Origin: Streptomyces sp. NBC_01439
Lineage (GTDB): Bacteria > Actinomycetota > Actinomycetes > Streptomycetales > Streptomycetaceae
Assembly (NCBI RefSeq): GCF_036227605.1
Contig: NZ_CP109487.1
Span: 4,407,501 to 4,471,500, forward strand
DNA length: 64,000 bases
Direction: 5' to 3'
Every line of letters begins with the position of its first letter. The first letter of the stretch is position 1. The notes beneath the pieces were generated by a model, which was given only the letters and a program-made list of their open reading frames with translations, had not been told where the DNA came from and did no database searches. This document shows positions 9,107-19,418 of the stretch, piece by piece. Made by a program: the position numbers and the translations under genes.

Positions 9107-9936
9107 GGCCGGCGGGCCCCGTCGCGCTCGGTGCTGGCGGTGGCGAGGTGCAGGCGGGTGAAGGCCAGCGCCTCGGCGAGGTCGGCCTCGCGCTCGGCGG
9201 AGGACATCGCCCGGCGGGTGTTGACCTCGATCACCACGTGCCCGTCGAACGAGGTCCGCGCGAGGCCCTCCAGCAGCTCGGCGCAGGGCTGCGTCCCGCG
9301 GCCCGGGACCAGGTGCTCGTCCTTGGCCGATCCGTTCCCGTCGGCGAGGTGGATGTGCGCGAGCCGGTCGCCCATCCGGTCGATCATCGCGGAGGCGTCG
9401 GTACGGGCGGTCGCGGTGTGCGACAGGTCGACGGTGAAGTGGCGGTAGTCGTCCTTCGTCACGTCCCACTCGGGGGCGTAGGCGAGCATCTCGCGGTCGC
9501 GGTAGCGCCACGGGTACATGTTCTCCACGGCGAACCGGACGTCGGTCTCGTCGGCCATCCGCCAGATGCCGGTGACGAAGTCCCGCGCGTACTGGCGTTG
9601 CCAGCGGAAGGGCGGGTGCACGACCACGGTGCTCGCCCCGAGCCGCTCGGCCGCGGCCTGGGCGCGCTGCAGCTTGGTCCACGGATCGGTGGACCAGACC
9701 CGCTGGGTGATCAGCAGACACGGCGCGTGCACGGCCAGGATCGGCACCCCGTGGTGGTCCGACAGCCGGCGCAGGGCTTCGATGTCCTGACTGACCGGAT
9801 CCGTCCAGACCATCACCTCGACGCCGTCGTAACCGAGGCGCGCGGCGATCTCGAAGGCGGTCGCCGTCGACTCCGGATAGACCGAGGCTGTGGATAGGGC
9901 GACTTTCGCGGTCGGGACACGAACTGGTTCTGCCAC
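9103..9936 (-). CDS. Sugar phosphate isomerase/epimerase (xylose isomerase-like TIM barrel)
   Basis: A 277-aa AP endonuclease family 2/xylose isomerase-like protein. Barrel strands and metal ligands are visible in the segments [22 protein letters not shown] (Glu), TVVVHPPF (His), FAVENMYPW (Glu), [11 protein letters not shown] (Asp/His), [20 protein letters not shown] (His/Asp) and HVVIEVNTR (Glu near the C-terminus). This metal set supports activity on a sugar or inositol substrate, not further specified. The start was placed at GTG 9934-9936 because homology-like sequence begins there; the open frame runs on upstream with no family character. Overlaps the TetR gene downstream by 4 nt. Confidence 0.85.
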   Translation of the reverse strand: MAEPVRVPTAKVALSTASVYPESTATAFEIAARLGYDGVEVMVWTDPVSQDIEALRRLSDHHGVPILAVHAPCLLITQRVWSTDPWTKLQRAQAAAERLGASTVVVHPPFRWQRQYARDFVTGIWRMADETDVRFAVENMYPWRYRDREMLAYAPEWDVTKDDYRHFTVDLSHTATARTDASAMIDRMGDRLAHIHLADGNGSAKDEHLVPGRGTQPCAELLEGLARTSFDGHVVIEVNTRRAMSSAEREADLAEALAFTRLHLATASTERDGARRP

Positions 9937-10148
9937 GAGGACAGGGTACGGGCCCGGGAGCGGGGGTGACCGTGACGCAGGCCACGGGGGCGGCCCACCG
10001 ACGACCTGTTGCGAGCCGGGGCGCTTGGGGCAGGGGGCCGGTCCGTGGCGTCGCCCGCTCCCGCTGCCGCGGCTCCACTGCGCAACGTCCGCTGCAGGAC
10101 TATCGCTCCAGCCGCAACCAACACGTCGGCGCAGGCGTCGCATTGATC

Positions 10149-10574
10149 ATGGGACGCGAATGGCTCTTTTCCCTCATCCCCCTGACGATCGGCGTCCTCT
10201 TCCTCGCCTTCGGCCTCTACGGCCTGCGCTACAGCCGTTCGGTTCGCCGCCACGGCGTCGATGCCCGGGCTCGGATCGTCCGTCACAAGATCTCGCGCAG
10301 CGACGAAGGCACCAAGTTCTACGCCCCGGTTGCCGCTTGGACGGACCGGGACGGGCGGGCCTGCGAACACGCCTCCAGGTTCGGCCGCGGAAAGGTCCCA
10401 AGCGCCTTCCGCGTGGGGGCGCAGGTCACGGTGCGGTACGACCCGGAAAGGCCGGACCGGTTCGAGATCGAGGGCTGGGACATGAGGTGGATGGACCTCT
10501 TCGCCACCGTGCTGGGGTCGATCTTCACCGCGGGCACGATGACGGTGGTGCTCGTGCGGCTCCTCACCCTCTGA
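10149..10574 (+). CDS. DUF3592-type membrane protein
   Basis: A 141-aa protein with an N-terminal hydrophobic segment (residues about 5-25), a soluble beta-rich middle with VDARARIVRHKI, YAPVAAWTDRDG and GAQVTVRYDPERPDRFEIEGWD, then a C-terminal hydrophobic segment (about 120-140). The YDP..P...... pattern between two membrane helices is the DUF3592 arrangement, a family without known function common in Streptomyces. The ATG at 10149 follows a short palindrome-free leader; upstream in-frame sequence lacks family character. Single gene, divergent from the isomerase/TetR pair. Confidence 0.75.
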   Translation: MGREWLFSLIPLTIGVLFLAFGLYGLRYSRSVRRHGVDARARIVRHKISRSDEGTKFYAPVAAWTDRDGRACEHASRFGRGKVPSAFRVGAQVTVRYDPERPDRFEIEGWDMRWMDLFATVLGSIFTAGTMTVVLVRLLTL

Positions 10575-10918
10575 CCACGGCCCGGCCGGGCCGTACCCGG
10601 AGCGACCGCCGGACGCGGTCGACCAGAAGCGGACGGCGACCCGGGACGGCCCGAGCCCGACCCAAGACGGCCGTCAGACGCTGAGACGCGAGGAGCGCGT
10701 GGCGACGGAGCGCGCTCCCCGACCCGGGGCCGGTGTCGATGGGCCCCGCCTGCCGGTCGCACCCCTTCACGCCCGACCGGGCAGGGCGTCTTCGACCGCC
10801 CCGCGCCTGAAGGCATCCGCCCGGCCCGACCCGGAAGGACGATGGGACTGACGGGAAACCCCGAACACGTCCCCGACGCCGATCAAGAGGCTCCCGCCCG
10901 CCGGAGCCGCCCCGGCCC
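10575..10918. other. Intergenic region between convergent genes
   Basis: 344 bp between the DUF3592 gene and the ppx/gppA stop. Directly after the DUF3592 stop, 10577-10594 is an 18-bp perfect palindrome (ACGGCCCGG and its complement) that could act in termination. The rest has uninterrupted frames on both strands, but none with a credible start, RBS or family character. I see no RNA gene in it. Confidence 0.5.
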
Positions 10919-11857
10919 TCACGCCCCCGGTGCCGGCATGTGGTCCAGCCTGCGCAGGATCACGCCCTCGCGCAGGGCCCACGGGCAGATCTCCAGTTCC
11001 TCCACGCCGAAGAGGTCCATCGTGGCCTCCGCCACCAGCGCTCCCGCCAGGAGCTGGTTCGACCGGCCCTCCGAGACGCCCGGGAGGGCCGCGCGCTGGG
11101 CCGTGGTCATCGCCGCCAGGCGCGGGACCCACTCCTCCAGGGACTTGCGGCTCAGGTCCCGCTGCACGTACAGGCCGTCCGCCGAGCGGGCCGCGCCCGC
11201 GATGCGGGCCAGCTGCTTGAAGGTCTTCGAGGTGGCCACCACGTGGTCCGGCGCGCCGAAGCGGCGGAACTCGCCGACCGTCCGGGCGATCTCCGCCCGC
11301 ACGTGCCGCCGTAGCGCCCGGATGTCCAGCGCGTCCGGCGGGTCGCCCGGGAGCCAGCCCGAGGTGAGGCGGCCCGCGCCCAACGGGAGCGAGACGGCCG
11401 CGTCCGGGTCCTCGTCGATGCCGTACGCGATCTCCAGCGAGCCGCCGCCGATGTCCAGGACCAGCAGCTTCCCCGCGGACCAGCCGAACCAGCGGCGGGC
11501 CGCGAGGAAGGTGAGCCGGGCTTCGTCCTCGCCGCTCAGCACCGGCAGGTCGACACCGGTCTCGGCCTTGACCCGCGCGAGGACCTCGTCCGCGTTCGTG
11601 GCCTCGCGTACGGCGCTGGTCGCGAAGGGGAGGACGTCCTCACACCCCTTGTCCTCGGCCGCCTGGACCGCGTCGCGGATCACCGAGACGAGACGCTCGA
11701 CGCCTTCGGGAGTGACGGCGCCGCGCTCGTCGAGCAGCTCCGCCAGCCTCATCTCCACCTTGTGCGAGTGCGCCGGCTGCGGGCGCGCACCAGGGTGCGC
11801 GTCCACCACCAGCAGATGGACCGTATTCGAACCCACATCCAGCACACCGAGTCTCAT
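10919..11857 (-). CDS. Ppx/GppA family phosphatase (exopolyphosphatase-like)
   Basis: Hydrolyses polyphosphate or (p)ppGpp in characterised relatives. The 312-aa protein is the short actinobacterial form with only the two actin-fold domains. Visible are phosphate-binding loop 1 [17 protein letters not shown] (residues 1-17), the catalytic-region segment [16 protein letters not shown] with [12 protein letters not shown] (catalytic Glu), and loop 2 [16 protein letters not shown]. It starts at the ATG giving [11 protein letters not shown], matching the fold start. Mycobacteria have two such short proteins (Ppx1/Ppx2), so exopolyphosphatase activity cannot be taken for granted. Confidence 0.9.
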   Translation of the reverse strand: MRLGVLDVGSNTVHLLVVDAHPGARPQPAHSHKVEMRLAELLDERGAVTPEGVERLVSVIRDAVQAAEDKGCEDVLPFATSAVREATNADEVLARVKAETGVDLPVLSGEDEARLTFLAARRWFGWSAGKLLVLDIGGGSLEIAYGIDEDPDAAVSLPLGAGRLTSGWLPGDPPDALDIRALRRHVRAEIARTVGEFRRFGAPDHVVATSKTFKQLARIAGAARSADGLYVQRDLSRKSLEEWVPRLAAMTTAQRAALPGVSEGRSNQLLAGALVAEATMDLFGVEELEICPWALREGVILRRLDHMPAPGA

Positions 11858-11920
11858 AGGGGGAAACGCTACTGCGAGGAAGACTCGGGGGTTGAGTAAG
11901 GGGCGCATAGGCTTGGGTTT

Positions 11921-12793
11921 GTGCCAAATACGAAGAAGGCCAACAAGACCCGGTCGCAGAAGGACGCGGGCAAGGACACCGACAAGGCAAAGGCAAGGGC
12001 CAAGGCGAAGGCCAACGCCAAGGGTGGCAGGGACAAGGCCGCGGTCGCGGCCGACGAGAAGGGGCTCGACTTCCCCCGGGCCTGGGTGGAGTTCCCCGAC
12101 CCCACCGACGACGAGCAGGTCTTCCGCTGTGACCTGACCTGGCTGACCTCCCGCTGGACCTGCATCTTCGGCAGCGGCTGCCAGGGCATCCAGGCGGGCC
12201 GGGCCGACGACGGCTGCTGCACGCTCGGCGCGCACTTCTCCGACGAGGACGACGAGAAGCGCGTCGCGCAGCACGTCGCCCGCCTGACGCCCGAGCTGTG
12301 GCAGTTCCACGACGTCGGCAGCGAGAGCGGGTGGACGCAGCACGACGACGACGGGGAGAAGCAGACCCGCCGCTGGGACGGCGCGTGCATCTTCCTGAAC
12401 CGGCCGGGGTTCCCCGCCGGGGCGGGCTGCTCGCTCCACATCCTCGCGGTGAAGGAGGGCCGGGAGCCGTTGGAGACCAAGCCCGACGTCTGCTGGCAGC
12501 TGCCGATCCGCCGGACCTACGAATGGATCGACCGGCCGGACGACACGCGCGTGCTGCAAGTGTCGATCGGTGAGTACGACCGCCGCGGCTGGGGGCCCGG
12601 CGGCCACGACCTGCACTGGTGGTGCACGTCGGCCACCTCCGCGCACGGTGCCGGCGAGCCGGTGTACGTGTCGTACCGCCCCGAGCTGACGGAGCTGATG
12701 GGCAAGGAGGGCTACGCCGAACTCGTGAAGCTGTGCGAGGCGCGGCTGTCCTCGCTGCTGCCGATGGCCCCGCACCCCGCGGATCCTGCCTGA
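11921..12793 (+). CDS. Conserved Cys-rich protein of unknown function
   Basis: A 290-aa protein that starts at GTG. Residues about 1-45 are Lys/Ala-rich and probably disordered (repeated AKA units); the rest is a compact domain with clustered cysteines: [45 protein letters not shown] and AGCSLHILA, then [10 protein letters not shown] and HWWCTSA. The spacing recalls YkgJ/DUF3109-type metal or Fe-S cluster proteins, so a metal site is an inference. It is divergent from ppx/gppA by 63 bp, and convergent with the sigma-like/BACON gene. The gene is real by coding bias; its function is open. Confidence 0.8.
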   Translation: MPNTKKANKTRSQKDAGKDTDKAKARAKAKANAKGGRDKAAVAADEKGLDFPRAWVEFPDPTDDEQVFRCDLTWLTSRWTCIFGSGCQGIQAGRADDGCCTLGAHFSDEDDEKRVAQHVARLTPELWQFHDVGSESGWTQHDDDGEKQTRRWDGACIFLNRPGFPAGAGCSLHILAVKEGREPLETKPDVCWQLPIRRTYEWIDRPDDTRVLQVSIGEYDRRGWGPGGHDLHWWCTSATSAHGAGEPVYVSYRPELTELMGKEGYAELVKLCEARLSSLLPMAPHPADPA

Positions 12794-12821
12794 CCCAGGC
12801 CCTTCAGGCCCCTCGGGCCCC

Positions 12822-14597
12822 TCAGGGCCCCGGCGATGCCGACGGGGCCGGGTCCGGCGCGGGGGAAACCGTTCCGCCTGAGCCCTCCGTCGGGGACGGC
12901 TCGGGCGTCGGGGACGGCGGCGGGATCGTCGGCTCCGTCGGGGACGGCGACGGGGTGGAAGGCTGCGTCGGGTCCGGCGAGGGCTCCGGGGTCGCGGGCC
13001 GCGTCGGGTCCGGGGTGGGCGCGGGCGTCGCTGCGGGGCGGCCGCGGCCCTGGATGGAGACCACCGCGCCGCTCGGGTCGACCCCGACGCGGGCCGTCCA
13101 GGCGCCGACCGGCTGGCCCTCCGGGTCCACGGTGATCCGTAGGGTGACCGATTCTCCTGGGGCCAGCGTGCCCGCGGTGCGGCTCGCGCGCAGCCAGGGG
13201 GCGTCGGACCAGAGCCGCCAGTCCACGGGGGCACCGCCAGAAGCGGTGAGGGTGAGCAGGGTGACGGCGCCCTGTGCGGACGCGGCCACCGTGAGGCGGC
13301 CGGCACCGCCGGGGTGGTCGGGGGTCGCGGGCGGGCCGCTGCTGATGACCTCGACGGAGACGTCGGAGGTGGTGTCGCTCTGGGCGAAGCCGGGTCCACT
13401 GGTGGTGGTGGCCGCGTTCCCGGTGTTCTCGTAGGCGGTCAGCGGGCGGCCGTCGGTCCGTGCGGTCGGGAGCTCGGACTCGCTGGCGGAGATGCGGGTG
13501 GCGTCGCCGCCGGGCTCGCCGGTGTCGGGTCCGCCCCGGTACGCCGCCCACAGCGCCAGGACCGGGGCGGCGACGACGGTGGCGACCACGGTGGTGGTCA
13601 CCACCCGGGCGCGCAGCCGCTCCCGGCGGGCCGCACGGTCCTTCGGGTCCATGGGGAAGCCGGTGCGGTCGAAGCGTGGGGCGGGCCCTCGGCCGCGGCC
13701 CCGGCCGGAACGGACCATCGCGGCGTGAACGGCGGTGCGAGGGGCGGGTACGAGGGGGAGCGCGGCGGTGTTGATGCCGCCGGAGCCGGGCCAGGGGCCC
13801 GCGGCGCCCACGCGTTCGGCGACGCGCCGACATCGGGGGCAGTCGTCGACGTGACGGACGAGCTCGGCTCGCAGGGTGCTGGAGAGCAGGACGTTGCGGT
13901 CGCCCTCGCCGTCGTCGCCGGTGAGCCGGGAGACGACGGGACAGTTGCCGGTCTCGACGACGGCGAGGGCGGCCCGGGTGCGCTCCACCTCGCAGGCGGC
14001 TCCGGAGAGCAGCTCACGGGCGGCGGCCGCGGGGGTGCCGAGGACGGCGGCGAGTTCGGGGACGCCGAGCCGGTGGCGGACGGCGAGTTCGAGGGCCTCG
14101 CGCTGCTCGGGTGTGGTGCCGGCGGCTTCGGGCCAGGCGAGCCGGGCCAGCTCCGTACGGCGGTAGGCGCTCACGTCAAGGGGCCGATGGGCGTCCTGGC
14201 CGGGGTCGGGTGGCATGTCATCACCCGGATCACCCGGCGCACGGTCACGCTCAACATGCGCCGGCGCACGCCGAGCAGAATGCGCTCCCTGGCGCGCGCG
14301 CCGCTGATCGGCCAGCCGGTGCAGGCAGCCCCAGCGGGCGAGTGCGTACAGCCAGGCGCGCCGGTGCCCCTCGTCGGGGCAGCGACCGGGGTGCCGCTCG
14401 GCCACGGCGAGGACGTCCCCGAGCACGTCGGTCGCGGTGTCGTGGTCGCACAGGACCGACAGGCAGTACGTGAACAGGCCGTCCAGGTAGGGCTCGTGCC
14501 GGAACGGCGGCGCCTGCTCGGCCCCGTGGGGCGAGTGCCCGTGCGCCCGGTGTGCGCCGGTGCGCGCTGAGGAGTGTGCCTGGCTGCTGCTGTTCAC
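12822..14597 (-). CDS. Sigma-like / zinc-finger / membrane / BACON-type fusion protein
   Basis: A 591-aa protein with an unusual domain order. Residues about 36-100 resemble ECF sigma region 2 ([48 protein letters not shown]). About 161-211 resemble region 4 ([26 protein letters not shown]). A ZAS-like zinc motif follows, H249-x3-C253-x2-C256 in [14 protein letters not shown] membrane segment lies at about 331-351, then an extracellular beta-domain (about 410-505) with [33 protein letters not shown], as in BACON/MSP-like folds. The last 85 residues are Pro/Ser/Thr repeats suggesting a wall-spanning stalk. Start is GTG at 14597. Whether the sigma part still binds RNA polymerase is unknown. Confidence 0.75.
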   Translation of the reverse strand: MNSSSQAHSSARTGAHRAHGHSPHGAEQAPPFRHEPYLDGLFTYCLSVLCDHDTATDVLGDVLAVAERHPGRCPDEGHRRAWLYALARWGCLHRLADQRRARQGAHSARRAPAHVERDRAPGDPGDDMPPDPGQDAHRPLDVSAYRRTELARLAWPEAAGTTPEQREALELAVRHRLGVPELAAVLGTPAAAARELLSGAACEVERTRAALAVVETGNCPVVSRLTGDDGEGDRNVLLSSTLRAELVRHVDDCPRCRRVAERVGAAGPWPGSGGINTAALPLVPAPRTAVHAAMVRSGRGRGRGPAPRFDRTGFPMDPKDRAARRERLRARVVTTTVVATVVAAPVLALWAAYRGGPDTGEPGGDATRISASESELPTARTDGRPLTAYENTGNAATTTSGPGFAQSDTTSDVSVEVISSGPPATPDHPGGAGRLTVAASAQGAVTLLTLTASGGAPVDWRLWSDAPWLRASRTAGTLAPGESVTLRITVDPEGQPVGAWTARVGVDPSGAVVSIQGRGRPAATPAPTPDPTRPATPEPSPDPTQPSTPSPSPTEPTIPPPSPTPEPSPTEGSGGTVSPAPDPAPSASPGP

Positions 14598-14812
14598 CTG
14601 GCGACCGTAGGCGGCGCGCTGGTAAGGCCTTGGAAGCCTTCGCCACTTTTAGCCCTTACGGGTGAACAGATCGGTGAGGTGCTGACGCATGCCCTGACGT
14701 GGTCGGACCGGCGGGGCCTGCCGCCTCGGTCCGCCGCACCCTCCGCACCCTCCGCGCCCCCCGACCGGGACCCCGGTCCGGCCTGTCGGTGCGGGCGGTT
14801 ACCGTGAACGGC

Positions 14813-16225
14813 ATGGCTGCCCGCACCGCTCGTTCATCCGCCAAGGACCGTCCGTCCTACCGCTGCACCGACTGCGGCTGGACGACCGCGAAGTGGCTCG
14901 GCCGCTGTCCCGAATGCCAGGCCTGGGGCACCGTCGAGGAGATGGGCGCGCCCGCCGTACGGACCACCGCCGCCGGCCGGGTCTCGACCGCCGCCCTGCC
15001 GATCGCGCAGGTCGACGGCCGGACCGCGACCGCCCGCAGCACCGGCGTGGACGAGCTGGACCGCGTCCTCGGCGGTGGGCTCGTGCCCGGTGCCGTCGTG
15101 CTGCTCGCCGGCGAGCCCGGCGTCGGCAAGTCGACCCTGCTGCTGGACGTCGCGGCGAAGGCGTCCAGTGACGAGCACCGGACGCTGTACGTGACCGGCG
15201 AGGAGTCGGCCAGCCAGGTGCGCCTGCGGGCCGACCGGATCAACGCCCTCAGCGATCACCTCTACCTCGCCGCCGAAACCGATCTGTCCGCCGTCCTCGG
15301 TCATCTCGACGCCGTGAAGCCCTCCCTGCTGATCCTGGACTCCGTACAGACCGTCGCCTCCCCCGAGATCGACGGTGCGCCCGGCGGCATGGCCCAGGTG
15401 CGCGAGGTCGCCGGAGCGCTGATCCGCGCCTCCAAGGAGCGCGGGATGGCCACCCTCCTCGTCGGCCACGTGACCAAAGACGGAGCCATCGCCGGTCCCC
15501 GTCTGTTGGAGCACCTCGTCGACGTGGTGCTGAGCTTCGAGGGCGACCGGCACGCCCGGCTGCGGCTGGTGCGCGGCATCAAGAACCGGTACGGGGCCAC
15601 CGACGAGGTCGGCTGCTTCGAGCTGCACGACGAGGGGATCACCGGGCTCGCCGACCCGAGCGGGCTGTTCCTGACCCGGCGGGCCGAGGCCGTTCCGGGC
15701 ACCTGCCTGACGGTGACTCTGGAAGGGAAGCGTCCGCTGGTCGCCGAAGTACAGGCGCTGACCGTGGACTCCCAGATCCCCTCCCCCCGGCGCACGACCT
15801 CGGGCCTGGAGACCTCGCGCGTGTCGATGATGCTGGCGGTGCTGGAGCAGCGCGGCCGGATCACGGCGCTCGGCAAGCGCGACATCTACAGCGCCACCGT
15901 GGGCGGGGTGAAGCTCACCGAGCCGGCCGCCGACCTGGCGATCGCGCTCGCGCTGGCCTCCGCCGCCAGTGACGTCCCGCTGCCGAAGAACCTCGTGGCG
16001 ATCGGTGAGGTCGGCCTGGCCGGCGAGGTGCGACGGGTGACCGGCGTGCAGCGGCGGCTCGCGGAGGCGCACCGGCTGGGATTCACGCACGCGCTGGTCC
16101 CGGCGGACCCGGGGAAGGTGCCGGCCGGAATGAAGGTCATCGAGGTGGCCGACATGGGTGACGCGCTAAGGGTGTTGCCGCGCGGCCGCTCGCGTACGCC
16201 GGCCAAGGAACGGTCCGCGGAGTAG
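14813..16225 (+). CDS. radA: DNA repair protein RadA
   Basis: RecA-like helicase that promotes branch migration in recombination repair. The 470-aa protein has a C4 zinc finger (C18, C21, C32, C35 in [20 protein letters not shown]), Walker [10 protein letters not shown] (about residue 100), the RadA-specific KNRYG motif (in [15 protein letters not shown]) and a Lon-protease-like C-terminal domain without proteolytic residues ([21 protein letters not shown]). The ATG at 14813 gives the canonical N-terminus; the longer open frame upstream is not family-like. It lies 298 bp before disA on the same strand, an association also known in Bacillus. Confidence 0.96.
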   Translation: MAARTARSSAKDRPSYRCTDCGWTTAKWLGRCPECQAWGTVEEMGAPAVRTTAAGRVSTAALPIAQVDGRTATARSTGVDELDRVLGGGLVPGAVVLLAGEPGVGKSTLLLDVAAKASSDEHRTLYVTGEESASQVRLRADRINALSDHLYLAAETDLSAVLGHLDAVKPSLLILDSVQTVASPEIDGAPGGMAQVREVAGALIRASKERGMATLLVGHVTKDGAIAGPRLLEHLVDVVLSFEGDRHARLRLVRGIKNRYGATDEVGCFELHDEGITGLADPSGLFLTRRAEAVPGTCLTVTLEGKRPLVAEVQALTVDSQIPSPRRTTSGLETSRVSMMLAVLEQRGRITALGKRDIYSATVGGVKLTEPAADLAIALALASAASDVPLPKNLVAIGEVGLAGEVRRVTGVQRRLAEAHRLGFTHALVPADPGKVPAGMKVIEVADMGDALRVLPRGRSRTPAKERSAE

Positions 16226-16523
16226 CCGGCCCGGGGAAAGACCTGCGGAAGACCTGCAGAAGACCTGTGGAAGCCATCGGGGTAGCCCCAGGGGGAGGAC
16301 CCGGGGGTGGCCCCGAGGGAAGGCCCAGAAGGAAGATCCGGGGGAAGACCCGGGGACGATCCCCTGGTCAGGGCGTCCGCACGGGCCCCGCCCGGGCCCT
16401 ACCTGGCCAAGCCACGGCGGGGCCGTAGCGCGCGCCGGTAGACTTTGTGCTGGTCCGCCCGGCCGTACGCACGTCCTCGTGCCCGCGGCGCTGGGCGGCG
16501 CAACCCGCGACCGGAGGAGTGCA
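16226..16523 (+). other. radA-disA intergenic region with short tandem repeats
   Basis: 298 bp without a gene. It holds three 11-bp tandem copies of AAGACCTGCGG (with one or two changes) at 16238-16270, followed by about 100 bp of purine-rich, GGGGGA/GAAGACC-like sequence. The disA ribosome-binding site (GGAGGAG, 16513-16519) ends the region. No terminator with a clear stem is evident, so read-through from radA into disA is possible. Confidence 0.5.
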
Positions 16524-17648
16524 GTGGCAGCCAAGGACGGGGCAGCAGCATCCGGGAAGTCGGGTGCGAGCTCCAAGCAGGAGGCCATGATGCGCGCCTC
16601 GCTGAGCGCGGTCGCACCTGGTCAGCCGTTGCGCGACGGCTTGGAGCGGATCGTCCGCGGCAACACCGGCGGGCTCATCGTCCTCGGTATGGACAAGAGC
16701 GTCGAGGCGATGTGCACCGGCGGCTTCGTCCTGGACGTGGAGTTCACCGCGACCAGGCTGCGCGAGCTGTGCAAGCTCGACGGCGCGCTGATCCTCGACA
16801 AGGACATCACCAAGATCCTGCGGGCCGGAGTGCAGCTGGTGCCGGACGCGTCGATCCCTACGGAGGAGACGGGCACGCGCCACCGTACGGCCGACCGCGT
16901 CTCCAAGCAGTGCGGCTTCCCCGTGGTGTCGGTGTCGCAGTCGATGCGACTGATCGCGCTGTACGTGGACGGGGAGCGGCGGGTCCTGGAGGAGTCCGGG
17001 GCGATCCTGTCGCGGGCGAACCAGGCACTGGCCACGCTGGAGCGGTACAAGCTGCGCCTCGACGAGGTCGCGGGCACGCTGTCGGCGCTCGAGATCGAGG
17101 ACCTGGTCACGGTGCGCGACGTGACGGCGGTCGCGCAGCGGCTGGAAATGGTCCGCCGGATCGCGACCGAGATCGCCGAGTACGTGGTCGAACTGGGCAC
17201 GGACGGGCGACTGCTGTCGCTGCAACTGGACGAGCTGACGGTCGGGATCGAGCAGGAGCGTGAGCTCGTCATCCGCGACTACGTGCCGGAACCGACGGCG
17301 AAGCGTTCCCGCACGGTGGACGAGGCGCTGGCGGAGCTGGACGCGCTGACGCATCCGGAGCTCCTGGAGCTGCCGATCGTGGCGCGGGCACTGGGGTACA
17401 CGGGCTCGCCGGAGACGCTGGACTCGGCGGTGTCGCCGCGCGGGTACCGGCTGCTGGCGAAGGTGCCGCGGCTGCCCGGCGCGATCATCGAGCGGCTCGT
17501 GGAGCACTTCGGCGGACTGCAGAAGCTGCTCGCGGCCAGCGTCGACGACCTGCAGACGGTGGACGGGGTGGGCGAGGCCCGTGCGCGGAGCGTCCGCGAG
17601 GGCCTGTCCCGGCTGGCGGAGTCGTCGATCCTGGAGCGGTACGTCTAG
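16524..17648 (+). CDS. disA: Diadenylate cyclase DisA
   Basis: Makes c-di-AMP from two ATP and scans DNA for branched structures. The 374-aa protein contains the DAC domain with both catalytic motifs, DGA (about 86-88, LDGALILD) and RHR (about 119-121, GTRHRTADR), a helical linker, and a C-terminal helix-hairpin-helix DNA-binding domain ([33 protein letters not shown]). The GTG at 16524 was chosen over the upstream in-frame ATG because GGAGGAG lies 4-10 nt before it. In Streptomyces c-di-AMP controls ion balance and some cell-wall hydrolase genes. Confidence 0.97.
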   Translation: MAAKDGAAASGKSGASSKQEAMMRASLSAVAPGQPLRDGLERIVRGNTGGLIVLGMDKSVEAMCTGGFVLDVEFTATRLRELCKLDGALILDKDITKILRAGVQLVPDASIPTEETGTRHRTADRVSKQCGFPVVSVSQSMRLIALYVDGERRVLEESGAILSRANQALATLERYKLRLDEVAGTLSALEIEDLVTVRDVTAVAQRLEMVRRIATEIAEYVVELGTDGRLLSLQLDELTVGIEQERELVIRDYVPEPTAKRSRTVDEALAELDALTHPELLELPIVARALGYTGSPETLDSAVSPRGYRLLAKVPRLPGAIIERLVEHFGGLQKLLAASVDDLQTVDGVGEARARSVREGLSRLAESSILERYV

Positions 17649-17722
17649 CCTGCGTTCAGCCTGCGGCTTCGCTCGGCCGACCGCCCTCGTTCCGCTGCCC
17701 GTTCGGCGTGCGCGCCATTGCT

Positions 17723-17768
17723 GGGGCGCCGCCCCGGACCCCGCGCCTGAAGCGCCGGCGGGGCCGGG
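17723..17768. repeat. Dispersed intergenic repeat, copy A
   Basis: A 46-bp GC-rich sequence with core GCCCCGGACCCCGCGCCT followed by GAAGCGCCGGCG. A second copy is at 33046-33091 with 41 of 46 bases identical. Each lies between stop codons and intergenic DNA. This sequence type is recognisable as a very common intergenic element in Streptomyces genomes; its function is unknown. Confidence 0.6.
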
Positions 17769-17794
17769 AGTGTGTGCGCCGCTGCCGGAAGAGG

Positions 17795-18607
17795 CTAGTC
17801 CTGCTTGAGGACGAACGAGGTGCGGGCCACCGGCATGCCGGGAGCCTTGACCTCGACCACGTAGGTGTCGGGTGCGGCGGACCCCGCCGGAGGCGTCTGG
17901 CACTGGTCGGCCGCGCTGAACCTGCGGTCCCAGTCCAGCGACTGCTTCGTCTCGCCCTGCGCCGGGAGGCGGAAGAAGGCGTTGCCCGCGCCCGCCGGGC
18001 AGTCCGCCGAGGACCAGACCGCCTTGCTGCTGCTCGCCTGGAGGATGGTCAGGACGGCCTGCTTCGGGCCGAGGTCGATCTTGCAGGTGGTTCCTGAGGT
18101 GTTGCGGGCGACCAGTTCCAGGCGCGGCTTCTCGTTCGCCTCGTACTCGTTCTTCACGCTCTTGACCTCCCACTGCAGCGCACCCGGCGCGCACGTGGGG
18201 AGCGGGGAGTCCGCCGGGACCGGGGCCGGGCCGCCCGCGGCGCCACCGGACCCGGAACCGGAACCTGAGCTGCCGTTCGAGCCCGTGCCGCCGCCCGGTT
18301 CGCCGTTCTTGCCCCCGCCGCCGGTGGAGCCGCCCCCGGAGCCGCTGTTGCCGCCGCTGCCCGACTCGGGGCGCCCACCGGGGGCCGCACTGATCGCGGG
18401 GCCGGTACCGGCCGGACCCGGGGTGATCGAGGTGACGGGGTCGGGGCCGCCCTGGCCCTTTCCGTTCGTACTCGTCCTCCCCCCACCGGAACTGACGGTC
18501 CATACGGCGAGGAGCGCGAGGAGCGCGACAACGGAAGCCAGCACAGCCCTCCGTCGCCAGTAGATGGAGGAGGGGAGCGGCCCGACCGGATTGCGCAGAG
18601 ATCCCAC
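17795..18607 (-). CDS. Membrane-anchored or secreted protein with Gly/Ser-rich linker, unknown function
   Basis: A 270-aa protein using the GTG at 18605-18607; the open frame upstream has no family-like sequence. A single hydrophobic segment (about residues 19-38, AVLASVVALLALLAVWTVSS) follows WRRR, giving a cytoplasmic N-terminus. Residues about 40-130 are a Gly/Ser/Pro-rich, low-complexity linker. The C-terminal 140 residues form a folded extracellular domain with cysteines (CAPGALQWEVKSVKNEYEAN, TTCKIDLG, SADCPAG, DQCQTPP), likely disulfide-bonded. It is convergent with disA. Name and function not recognised. Confidence 0.75.
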   Translation of the reverse strand: MGSLRNPVGPLPSSIYWRRRAVLASVVALLALLAVWTVSSGGGRTSTNGKGQGGPDPVTSITPGPAGTGPAISAAPGGRPESGSGGNSGSGGGSTGGGGKNGEPGGGTGSNGSSGSGSGSGGAAGGPAPVPADSPLPTCAPGALQWEVKSVKNEYEANEKPRLELVARNTSGTTCKIDLGPKQAVLTILQASSSKAVWSSADCPAGAGNAFFRLPAQGETKQSLDWDRRFSAADQCQTPPAGSAAPDTYVVEVKAPGMPVARTSFVLKQD

Positions 18608-18761
18608 GGACGGAACCTTACGAGAGTTCGCGACCCGATCAGTGCCCCACATGCCGCACAGAGGACTTGATTTGCCGATGATCATCCTGCGGGCGCAATC
18701 GGGGGCGTCGAGATCTGGCCAAAGGGTTGATGTGGAGATTAGTCCGCCTTGAGTACGTTCG

Positions 18762-19418
18762 GTGAGCATGGACAGCTCCGACGGCTCCGGCCCCTACCGC
18801 GCCATCACCGATTTCGCCCACCGGACACCCTCATGGGTGCAATCGGCCTTCGAGATCTGGACGACGTACGGGCTGCTCCTCTTCGGGGTGCTGTTCGCGG
18901 CCGTCTGGTGGCGCTCGCGCGGCCGGGGCGCCCGTCTGGTGGCGCTGGCCCTGCTCGCGCCAGTGGCGACGGCCGTGGCGTACGGCGCGTCGGAGTTCGT
19001 GAAGTACGCGGTGGACGAGGAGCGGCCCTGCCGGGCCGTCGTCGGAGCCGCGGCCCCGCTGGTGCCGTGCCCGGGGCCCGGTGACGGGTCGTTCCCCAGC
19101 AACCACGCGGCCCTCGCGGGCGCAGCCACCGTGGCGCTGGCCCTGGCGGTGCGCCGGCTCGCGCCGCTGACCGTGCCGCTCGCGCTGCTGATGGCCTTCT
19201 CCCGGGTCTTCGTCGGCGTGCACCACCCGCACGACGTGGCGTTCGGCCTGCTGCTCGGCGGTTCGGTCGCCGCCCTCGCCGTCCTCGCGCTCGCCGGTCC
19301 GACGGGTGCGGTCGTCACCGCCGCCCGGGCGGGCGGCATCCCGGCCGTCATCTGGTTCACCGATCGCGGTCCGGCGCGCCGCGGGAGGGGAAACGTGCCA
19401 GGATGCCGTCTGCCATGA
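18762..19418 (+). CDS. PAP2 family phosphatase
   Basis: Membrane phosphatase acting on lipid phosphates such as phosphatidic acid, undecaprenyl or decaprenyl diphosphate. The three PAP2 motifs are present: KYAVDEERPC (K-x6-RP), PSNHA, and SRVFVGVHHPHD (SR-x5-H-x3-D). About five hydrophobic segments fit the fold. The start is GTG 18762 or ATG 18768. The stop overlaps the start region of mutY by 16 nt (or 4 nt from the second mutY ATG), so the two genes are co-transcribed though functionally unrelated. Confidence 0.88.
   Translation: MSMDSSDGSGPYRAITDFAHRTPSWVQSAFEIWTTYGLLLFGVLFAAVWWRSRGRGARLVALALLAPVATAVAYGASEFVKYAVDEERPCRAVVGAAAPLVPCPGPGDGSFPSNHAALAGAATVALALAVRRLAPLTVPLALLMAFSRVFVGVHHPHDVAFGLLLGGSVAALAVLALAGPTGAVVTAARAGGIPAVIWFTDRGPARRGRGNVPGCRLP

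Noticed and set aside
10767..11132. Open frames inside the Ppx/DUF3592 gap
   Set aside because: No credible start, RBS or family character; they are frames created by GC-rich DNA.
14699..14812. Upstream extension of radA as coding
   Set aside because: The in-frame extension is Pro/Arg-rich without RadA features; the ATG at 14813 gives the canonical zinc-finger N-terminus.
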